The notes beneath the pieces were generated by a model. It was not told the origin of the DNA. It saw nothing but the letters and a program-made list of their open reading frames with translations, and ran no database searches. 5,068 nucleotides of DNA from an uncultured Acidimicrobiaceae bacterium (GTDB lineage Bacteria > Actinomycetota > Acidimicrobiia > Spongiisociales > UBA5794), in contig CAMYJM010000233.1 of assembly GCA_947258635.1 (NCBI GenBank), positions 1-5,068 of the forward strand, given 5' to 3'. A program made the translations under genes and the position numbers. Positions 1 to 5,068 of this stretch are shown here, in pieces (the stretch's first letter is position 1; every line of letters begins with the position of its first letter).

Positions 1-224
1 GGCACAATACCACCCCCGACCCCGCCCCATCGCCAGCAACACGAGCCCGGCCGACAGACGGCGACCGAAGAGTGCCGGTGGCCAAGGAGGCGCCCCTCAA
101 CCCGCTGCGGCGACTGCGTCTCCGGCGGGGCCCGACTCCCCTGCGGGGAGACACATCAAGTGGACCACCCCTTTCGCCGTAACTCGAGCCGTTCTCGCGA
201 TTCCTACCCGAACAGCGCCCCGAC
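1..224. other. Left-edge region downstream of recQ, no supported gene
   Basis: This stretch lies beyond the recQ stop codon and runs off the left edge. All frames are largely open because of the high GC content, so openness alone means little. The only reading worth recording is a plus-strand frame entering from the left edge (codons from base 3) that ends at a TAA at 180-182. It would encode about 59 residues, mostly Pro, Arg and Ser, with no recognisable motif. It could be the disordered tail of a gene converging on recQ, but its third-position composition does not stand out from the neighbouring frames. On the minus strand no start codon with a convincing ribosome binding site is visible. 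I therefore do not call a gene here. Confidence 0.4.
136..150. other. Short perfect hairpin downstream of recQ
   Basis: CTCCCC, a TGC loop and GGGGAG form a perfect six-base-pair, all but one G:C, stem with a three-base loop, about 75 bases past the recQ stop codon. It could stall or end the recQ transcript, or one arriving from the left. There is no T-run on either strand after the stem, so it is not a canonical intrinsic terminator. The dyad is directly visible; a function in termination is only inferred. Confidence 0.3.
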
Positions 225-1918
<1,694 letters not shown>

Positions 1919-1919
<1 letters not shown>

Positions 1920-3172
1920 TAGCGCGGGCTCCACGTCACCCAGCTGCCGTCGGCGACCTTCACGGGATCGCCCCCGGCGACATCCTGCACGTACACACCG
2001 CCCTCCGTGCCGACCAAGCCGGCGAAGGCGATCGCCGTTCCGTCCGGAGACCACATCGTCGTGCTGAGGGCGTACTGCCCGAAGAAAGGGAGGTAGCTCT
2101 GCAAGAAGATCTGAGCAGGCAAGAACTCCACCAGCTCCCGCAGGGCACCCGATGCCCACACCGACCAGCGCAACGTGTGGGCTCCGTCGCCGAGGTCGAG
2201 CACGAGCAGCTGTTCACCGGCGGGATCCCAGAAGAAGGCGACGACCGGCGAGTCGGTGACCTCCGTCATTTCGCCGGTGGTGGTATCGATGACGACCAGC
2301 CGGTTGAGTGGCAGCTGCGGGATCGACTGCAACGCGGCTGACACGCCGTCGATCTCCCCGCTCGCCTGGATCGCCACCCGGCTGCCCGAGGCCGGCACTG
2401 TGAAGATCGCCGGGCCCGGAGAGCGGGCCAGGACCGTGGCGGTGACCCCGGGTTCGCCGACTACGAGTTCGTCGGCTCCGCCGGTGCGTTTCATGTAGAA
2501 GATCCCGGCGTCGGTCCACGCCGGGTTCTGGAAAGCCCCCGGCTCGGCGATGTCGCTGGTATCGCTGCCGGGGAGGGCGTCGCGCACCTCGAGGCGGCTC
2601 TGGCCGATCAGCGTTGCCAGCTTCTCTCCGTCGGGACTCCACGTGAAGTAGAACGGCTGCCCGTGGTCCACCAGCTCGGAGTTGGGCGCCTCGCCGAACT
2701 CCGCGATCGTCAGTCCCATGCCGGCGGCGCCGTTGCTCAGGTAGGCCAGCCGATCACTCGTTGGGGACCAATGGACGTAGAAGGCGTTGCCCTCGGTGGC
2801 GACCTCGGACTGAGTGTCGGCTTCTAGATCGAACTCCACGAGGCTGAACGACCCGGAGGCCAGTCTCGAGGCGACGATGGATTTCGCATCCGGTGACCAG
2901 CTGGGCTGGAAGTACCCCAGGTCCCGACCGGCGTCGTCGGTGAGCGTGATCACGTTGCCGCCGGCGCGGTCCATGGTGGCGACGTTGCCGGAGGCGTCGA
3001 GCACGACGAGCCTGTCGACCGCCGCCTCCGGGGCAGCCGTCGCTACCGCCCCCGGCGCGGTCGTTGCGGAGGCCACACCGGTCGTCGACGGCTCTGCAGG
3101 CGTGGAGTCGCATGCCGTCGCCGGCAGCAACACCGCGGCAGATACGAGGACCATTCGGTGCCGACGCTTCAC
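1919..3172 (-). CDS. Secreted lipoprotein with TolB/WD40-like beta-propeller
   Basis: 417 residues from a GTG start. The N-terminus has a basic VKRRHR stretch, a short hydrophobic core (7-20) and a lipobox-like PATAC ending at Cys21, so it is probably lipidated and held on the outer face of the membrane. Residues 22-51 form a Thr/Ala/Pro-rich linker, as is common between anchor and domain in Gram-positive-type lipoproteins. The rest carries regularly spaced propeller signatures: WSPD (92-95), WSP (135-137), WSPDG (178-182), a degenerate AWTDAG (218-223), WDPAG (315-319), WSPDG (374-378) and WSP at the extreme C-terminus (414-416), probably closing the ring. This pattern is typical of TolB-type PD40 repeats, which bind proteins or peptides. 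No enzyme domain is attached. The ligand is unknown, and I would not call it TolB because no Pal/Tol genes are nearby. It is the first gene of a two-gene unit with recQ. The GTG at 3170-3172 is preferred over the upstream ATG at 3271 because of the Shine-Dalgarno and signal peptide. Confidence 0.88.
1929..1932 (-). promoter_or_regulatory. Ribosome binding site that fixes the recQ start
   Basis: On the minus strand GGAG lies nine bases before the recQ GTG and inside the last codons of the lipoprotein gene. It supports the GTG at 1917-1919 as the start. A ribosome ending on the lipoprotein TAG (1919-1921) would stop on top of this start, which fits translational coupling by re-initiation. Confidence 0.6.
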
Positions 3173-3177
3173 GGAGT

Positions 3178-3182
3178 CTCCT
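3178..3182 (-). promoter_or_regulatory. Ribosome binding site that fixes the lipoprotein start
   Basis: On the minus strand AGGAG lies five bases before the GTG at 3170-3172. It is the best Shine-Dalgarno match near this gene and places the start directly before the basic N-region of the signal peptide. The alternative ATG 99 bases upstream would add 33 residues before the signal peptide and would overlap the divergent hydrolase start. Confidence 0.7.
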
Positions 3183-3256
3183 GGAGTCGATTCCCGAGCG
3201 CCCTCAACCACGGCTCGACGACACCCGCCGTCCCAGGTTAGAGCCGCGGGCCACGT

Positions 3257-3262
3257 TAGATT
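3257..3262 (+). promoter_or_regulatory. Candidate -10 box for a leaderless hydrolase transcript
   Basis: TAGATT fits the TANNNT form of actinobacterial -10 boxes and ends seven bases before the hydrolase ATG at 3270. Transcription starting at the usual distance would begin at or next to the A of the ATG. No Shine-Dalgarno sequence precedes this ATG, which agrees with a leaderless message. No clear -35 element is seen at the expected position. Confidence 0.4.
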
Positions 3263-3269
3263 CCGGTGC

Positions 3270-4046
3270 ATGACCGAGCTGATGCATCCGCTGGCGGGAT
3301 CTCTCCGCCTGGACGGTCATCGATCGGACTCGTTCTTGATGCTCCACGGCTGGACCGGCTCACCGGCTCACTTCGGGCTGGCGGCCCAGTTCGTCAACGG
3401 GCAGGGTTTCCCGGTGGTGGTGCCCCGTCTCGCCGGGCACGGCACATCGGTCCACCACATGGCCGATACCGGATGGAAGGACTGGGTGCGTTCGGCACTC
3501 GAGGGTTTCTACGAGCTCAGCGGCGAATCCGAACGAGTGCATGTTGTAGGGCTCTCGATGGGCGGCCTCATCGGCCTCTTGCTGGCGGCAACGTGCAACG
3601 TCGCCTCGGTGACGACGATCAATGCCCCGCAGCGGCTCCACAACAGGCGAGTCTTGTTGTCGCGGCTCTATCGCGGGAGCCGCCGGATTCGCCCGGCGGA
3701 ACGCGATGAGCCTCCCCCCGGGGAGGTCGGCGAGTATTGGGTGCAGTACGACGATTCGCCCGTCGGGACGGTCCCGGATCTTCTGGATCTGATGAATGCG
3801 GCGCGGCGGGCGCTTCCTCGAATCCGGGTGCCGGCGGTGATCATCCAATCGAAGGTCGACGAAACGGTGCATCACACGAGCGCCGGGATGATCTTCGGCG
3901 GCCTGGCGTCGCCGCAGAAACGTATCGTCTGGCTGGAGCGGAGCCGCCACGTTGCGCTCCTCGATACCGAGCGGGACCGGATCCATCGCGAGATCGTCTC
4001 TCAGGCGGGCCCCGGCGCCGGACCGGGCCCGAAGGCGCCCTCGTGA
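3270..4046 (+). CDS. Alpha/beta-hydrolase, Est30-like carboxylesterase/monoacylglycerol lipase
   Basis: 258 residues, a normal length for the Est30/monoacylglycerol-lipase group of serine hydrolases, which cleave short- to medium-chain carboxyl esters. The fold landmarks are in order: oxyanion-hole loop LHGWTGSP (25-32), the GHG turn (56-58) after the third core strand, TGWKDW (67-72), nucleophile elbow GLSMGG (94-99) with Ser96, acid Asp197 in SKVDETV (194-200), and catalytic His227 in SRHVALLD (225-232). Spacing closely follows Geobacillus Est30 as I recall it. Residues 121-160, where a small cap usually sits, are rich in Arg and Pro. There is no signal peptide or membrane segment, so it is probably cytoplasmic. 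The tail (246-258) is Gly/Pro-rich and looks disordered. The ATG at 3270 is chosen because it begins just ahead of the first core strand; it lacks a Shine-Dalgarno, but a -10-like box seven bases upstream suggests a leaderless transcript. The natural substrate cannot be read from sequence. Confidence 0.9.
   Translation: MTELMHPLAGSLRLDGHRSDSFLMLHGWTGSPAHFGLAAQFVNGQGFPVVVPRLAGHGTSVHHMADTGWKDWVRSALEGFYELSGESERVHVVGLSMGGLIGLLLAATCNVASVTTINAPQRLHNRRVLLSRLYRGSRRIRPAERDEPPPGEVGEYWVQYDDSPVGTVPDLLDLMNAARRALPRIRVPAVIIQSKVDETVHHTSAGMIFGGLASPQKRIVWLERSRHVALLDTERDRIHREIVSQAGPGAGPGPKAPS
4006..4031 (+). other. GC-rich hairpin in the 3' end of the hydrolase gene
   Basis: CGGGCCC (4006-4012) pairs with GGGCCCG (4025-4031), and two further G:C pairs form if one C is bulged, leaving a seven-base loop. 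It lies within the codons for the Gly/Pro-rich tail, 12 bases before the stop codon. It may stabilise the 3' end of the message or slow polymerase, or it may simply reflect the Gly/Pro codon composition. No T-run follows. Confidence 0.35.
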
Positions 4047-4060
4047 TCCCGCCTTGTTTG

Positions 4061-4092
4061 GATTGCCCGCGGCTGGGAGAATGGCGGCAATC
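4061..4092 (+). other. Hairpin 14 bases after the hydrolase stop
   Basis: A perfect seven-base-pair stem (GATTGCC with GGCAATC) encloses an 18-base loop. Inside it, G4069-C4085 and C4070-G4084 can add two pairs if C4068 is bulged. Its position just after the hydrolase stop suits a 3'-end structure, but the bases that follow are not T-rich, so intrinsic termination is not supported. It could equally be the first element of the leader of the next gene. Confidence 0.4.
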
Positions 4093-4173
4093 GGTCGTCT
4101 CACGTACCGCGGCCACGCGTCGAGCAAGACAGCGATGACGATCGAGGTCGGCGCGCGGCTGGCGCCGGCAGGC

Positions 4174-4200
4174 CACACCGATGTAACACACCTGATGTGA
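4174..4200 (+). repeat. Imperfect tandem repeat next to the ribosome binding site
   Basis: Two adjoining units, CACACCGATGTAA (4174-4186) and CACACCTGATGTGA (4187-4200), differ by one inserted T and one A-to-G change. Each is also a partial dyad, CACA followed after four or five bases by TGTA or TGTG. The second unit runs into the Shine-Dalgarno of the downstream gene. Two adjacent small dyads at this place resemble an operator or a site for an RNA-binding regulator, but this is inference. Confidence 0.5.
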
Positions 4201-4206
4201 AAGGGG
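4200..4206 (+). promoter_or_regulatory. Ribosome binding site of the Calx-beta gene
   Basis: AAAGGGG ends seven bases before the ATG at 4214-4216. It supports that start over the second in-frame ATG at residue 5, which would be 19 bases away. Confidence 0.6.
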
Positions 4207-4213
4207 CGGACGT

Positions 4214-5068
4214 ATGTTTCCCGGCATGCTGGGCGCACACGACCAAAACGGCAGGACGACGACGCGTTCGCTGCGGGTCATCGCCGTGCTGGCGCTGGTC
4301 GCCGCGCTTTTGGTGGTGGCTCCTGGTGCCGCACGTGCGGTGGACTTCACCGTTTCCTTCGCGCTCGCCGCCGACTCGACACCCGAATCGGGCACTTACG
4401 ACGTGACCGTCGTCCTCAATACGGCAGCCGGTGTCTCGGGTGCCGACATAGTCATCGACGTCGGCGACACGTTCAACGGCGACGCGGACGGCGACGACTA
4501 TTCGCCGGCAACGACTCGGCTCACCTTCCCGGCGGGCAGCGGCGACGGGGCGGAGCAGGTCGCCACGGTGGACATCATCGCCGACGGGGTCCACGAGTCG
4601 GACGAGACGATCGAGCTCGACCTGACCGTCTTTGATCCCGGCGTCGACGCCGTGGTTGTCGCTTCCCCCTCCACTCACTTGATCACGATCATTGACGGCG
4701 ACCCGGCGAGCGTCGGCTTCTCCGATCCCACCTCGTCCGCCAGCGAGGGCGGTCCGCACACGACAACGCTCGATCTGTCCGTCCCCGGCGGCGGCAGCCT
4801 GGTCTCCGATATCACGATCGACGTAATCGCCGCGGGCGGGACGGCAGCCGCCCCGGCCGACTACACGCTGACCACCACGTCGGTCACGTTCGCCGCCGGC
4901 ACCGCCGACGGGGCGACGCCAAATGTGAACCTGGCCATCGCCCCGGACGACATCGACGAAGCCGACGAGACCATAGATTTGACCCTGGCAGTCGCCTCCG
5001 GGCCCGGTTTGGCGCCGGGGACCCACCAGGTGACGATCATCGATGACGACACTGCCGGGGTGACGGTG
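4214..5068 (+). CDS. Secreted Calx-beta-domain protein, N-terminal part (open at right edge)
   Basis: 285 codons are visible and the frame has no stop before the window ends, so the C-terminus is missing. A basic, Thr/Arg-rich N-region (1-21) and a hydrophobic stretch (22-36) lead to a signal peptidase I-type site after ARA (40-42), so the mature protein probably starts at Val43. Two Calx-beta-like beta-sandwich repeats follow: about 45-163 and 166-281. Each has the family's order of features: an ESG or SEGG segment, a DDY or ADY motif (94-96, 215-217), TFPAG or TFAAG, an acidic DETIELDL or DETIDLTL segment (130-137, 251-258) and closing TIIDGD or TIIDDD (158-163, 274-279). In other proteins these acidic loops bind calcium. 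The DGDADGDDY-type stretch in repeat 1 is especially acidic. The likely location is the cell surface or outside the cell, in adhesion or matrix roles; this is inferred from the family. More repeats or an anchor may lie beyond the edge. Confidence 0.85.
   Translation, partial: MFPGMLGAHDQNGRTTTRSLRVIAVLALVAALLVVAPGAARAVDFTVSFALAADSTPESGTYDVTVVLNTAAGVSGADIVIDVGDTFNGDADGDDYSPATTRLTFPAGSGDGAEQVATVDIIADGVHESDETIELDLTVFDPGVDAVVVASPSTHLITIIDGDPASVGFSDPTSSASEGGPHTTTLDLSVPGGGSLVSDITIDVIAAGGTAAAPADYTLTTTSVTFAAGTADGATPNVNLAIAPDDIDEADETIDLTLAVASGPGLAPGTHQVTIIDDDTAGVTV

Larger units (their letters stand above)
3173..3269. promoter_or_regulatory. Divergent promoter region between lipoprotein and hydrolase genes
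   Basis: This 97-base gap separates two genes that point away from each other, so both promoters should lie here or just inside the genes. GTTAGA occurs twice on the plus strand (3237-3242 and 3255-3260), 18 bases apart. Read on the minus strand each copy is TCTAAC and gives TANNNT-type -10 candidates for the lipoprotein gene: TAACCT (3235-3240) and TAACGT (3253-3258). On the plus strand the right-hand copy is part of TAGATT, the hydrolase -10 candidate. I found no convincing -35 hexamer in either direction. The promoter role follows from gene orientation; the exact elements are inferred. Confidence 0.5.
4047..4213 (+). other. Structured intergenic leader before the Calx-beta gene
   Basis: This 167-base gap has no convincing gene. 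It holds a stem of GATTGCC (4061-4067) with GGCAATC (4086-4092), extendable inward by two pairs past a bulged C; a small CGCG/CGCG hairpin (4108-4119); a CGGCGC/GCGCCG hairpin (4149-4154 with 4162-4167); and a tandem repeat (4174-4200) ending at the ribosome binding site. A weak promoter-like pair, TTGTTT (4054-4059) and GAGAAT (4077-4082) with a 17-base spacer, would give a leader of about 125 bases. A 39-codon ATG-to-TGA frame (4081-4200) is present but lacks a properly spaced Shine-Dalgarno. I could not match the structures to a known riboswitch. Confidence 0.4.

Noticed and set aside
2814..3269. Longer hydrolase start far upstream on the plus strand
   Set aside because: It would run antisense through the lipoprotein gene's 5' part. 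The hydrolase fold begins just after the ATG at 3270.
4081..4200. 39-codon plus-strand small frame in the leader of the Calx-beta gene
   Set aside because: The nearest purine-rich stretch (GGGAG) is one or two bases from the ATG, too close for a ribosome binding site, and the product shows no signal or motif.
4047..4213. Possible c-di-GMP (GEMM) riboswitch before the surface-protein gene
   Set aside because: The location would suit it and a CCACGC-like string is present, but the conserved GEMM core and paired helices could not be aligned.
3360..4238. Minus-strand open frame of 292 codons antisense to the hydrolase
   Set aside because: It is full of Arg, Pro and His with no recognisable domain, while the opposite strand encodes a complete catalytic triad.
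4100..5026. Minus-strand open frame of 308 codons antisense to the Calx-beta gene
   Set aside because: It is Gly/Arg/Val-rich with no motif. The plus strand has a Shine-Dalgarno, a signal peptide and two Calx-beta repeats, so this is a shadow despite its length.

Overview
The window is very GC-rich throughout (roughly two-thirds G+C by eye). Codons end mostly in G or C, GTG starts are used, and one gene looks leaderless. This suits a high-GC bacterium, most likely Actinomycetota, perhaps an uncultured Acidimicrobiia-like lineage. That placement is inferred from composition and gene style, because no rRNA or other phylogenetic marker is present.

The layout is two minus-strand genes facing two plus-strand genes. 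On the minus strand, a 417-residue secreted lipoprotein with a TolB/WD40-like beta-propeller (1919-3172) is followed directly by a RecQ-family DNA helicase (225-1919). The lipoprotein stop and the recQ GTG start share one base (TAGTG), so the pair is almost certainly one transcript with coupled translation. A 97-base divergent promoter region (3173-3269) separates them from the plus-strand genes. The first of these is a 258-residue Est30-like alpha/beta-hydrolase (3270-4046). A 167-base structured gap then leads to a secreted Calx-beta-domain protein that starts at 4214 and is still open at the right edge. The left edge (1-224) lies downstream of recQ and has no gene I can support.

Functionally this looks like an ordinary chromosomal neighbourhood: DNA repair (RecQ), an envelope lipoprotein, lipid or ester hydrolysis, and a calcium-binding-type surface or secreted protein. 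I see no transposase, integrase, CRISPR array, toxin-antitoxin pair, tRNA or recognisable defence operon. The points that deserve a second look are the RecQ architecture (no room for a winged helix, a novel-looking N-terminal extension, and CX3CX2C zinc-ligand spacing), its tight coupling to an extracytoplasmic lipoprotein, the probable leaderless promoter of the hydrolase, and the leader of the Calx-beta gene, which holds several hairpins and a tandem repeat beside the ribosome binding site.
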